Source: Archivesica marissinica
Lineage: Eukaryota > Mollusca > Bivalvia > Venerida > Vesicomyidae
Assembly: GCA_014843695.1 (NCBI GenBank)
Contig: CM026402.1
Span: 16,771,545-16,835,544 of the forward strand
Direction: 5' to 3'
Length of the DNA stretch: 64,000 nucleotides
Below the pieces are notes generated by a model, which made no database searches, had not been told where the DNA came from, and saw only the letters and a program-made list of their open reading frames with translations. Of the stretch, positions 63,731 through 64,000 are shown piece after piece. Positions within the stretch are counted from its first letter, which is position 1. Every line of letters begins with the position of its first letter. The translations under genes and the position numbers were made by a program.

Positions 63731-63767
63731 GTAAAGTCCCCAAACATTTTACTGTCATTTCTAATAA

Positions 63768-64000
63768 AATAGTGGTTTGCTCACTCGCTTCTCACCAATG
63801 CAATCTGGGTTCGATCATCAGACCGGGAAGAATGTGAGATGGTACGTGGTCGCCAGATCGGACAGGTTGGTTTTCTCCGGGTACTCCGGTTTCCTCCCAC
63901 ACTAATGACCACATATATGCTTTCATCCGCGCCAACGAGAGTGATTAATGTAAGTTGTTAAAACTTGCTTCGCAATCGTTGTAAAATAAATAAAGTTTAA
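63768..64000 (+). mobile_element. SINE-A, head truncated, runs to the window edge
   Basis: B box gggttcgatcatcag, core ggtactccggtttcctccca and tail aacttgcttcgcaatcgttg. Confidence 0.85.

Larger units (their letters stand above)
62160..63145. mobile_element. Non-autonomous hAT-type element, 986 bp, 8-bp duplication
   Basis: Ends tagggatgggaccgaata and (inverted) tagggatgggaccgaatatt, with flanking atatatat on both sides. The interior holds a 98-bp-arm palindrome and a SINE piece. No transposase. Confidence 0.82.

Overview
The window is eukaryotic genomic DNA, most likely from a bivalve mollusc. Evidence for this is a many-exon gene with GT-AG introns, several families of tRNA-derived SINEs (one with the core motif ggtactccggtttcctcccac), TTAA-flanked MITEs, hAT-type miniatures and LINE tails. 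The clade is an inference from repeat style. No bacterial feature, rRNA gene, CRISPR array or intact tRNA gene was seen.

One gene explains all the convincing coding sequence. It runs on the + strand through the whole window and is open at both ends: no start codon, signal peptide, stop codon or poly-A site is visible. I place 29 exons between 2225 and 63730. They total 4728 bp and splice into 1576 codons with no stop and matching phase at every junction. They encode tandem MAM domains (extracellular adhesion-type modules with four cysteines): the tail of one (D0), eight complete ones (D1 to D8) and most of a tenth (D9). A basic domain is made of three exons. Exon A carries C-F-E..C-W..DxFDW..GP..DHT. 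Exon B carries Y-x-Y-I-E..SPR..C-x-F-W-Y-H-M-Y-G..L-N-V-Y..W. Exon C carries V-F-E-G-V-R-G..GDIAxDD..C. Intron phases are 1, 0, 1, so every domain is a symmetrical 1-1 module. Three short Thr/Pro-rich linker exons (18275, 39168, 59886) punctuate the chain every three domains. The two complete linker-plus-three-MAM blocks encode 1560 and 1563 bp, so the protein has grown by duplicating a three-domain cassette that occupies about 21 kb of genome.

Layout: 1-2224 nested inverted repeats and a decayed transposon; 2225 D0 tail; 5355-8904 D1; 12756-16685 D2; 18275 linker 1; 20320-27169 D3; 28429-35358 D4; 35359-38349 D5 (its first exon is fused to the last exon of D4); 39168 linker 2; 42069-48685 D6; 51579-54477 D7; 55328-59462 D8; 59886 linker 3; 60536-63730 D9 (last exon beyond the window).

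The introns are unusual. About two thirds hold at least one minisatellite with a 15-88 bp unit. By my estimate these arrays make up roughly a third of the window, including 2.3, 3.3 and 3.05 kb arrays. In four places the tandem unit contains an exon-intron boundary of this gene: the acceptor of the D3 C exon at 27061, the linker-2 exon with its donor at 39239, the D7 A-exon donor at 51722, and the D7 B-exon donor at 53102. This produces ladders of duplicated splice sites beside the real ones and is the most interesting signal here. Most long ORFs on either strand are shadows of these arrays and are not genes.
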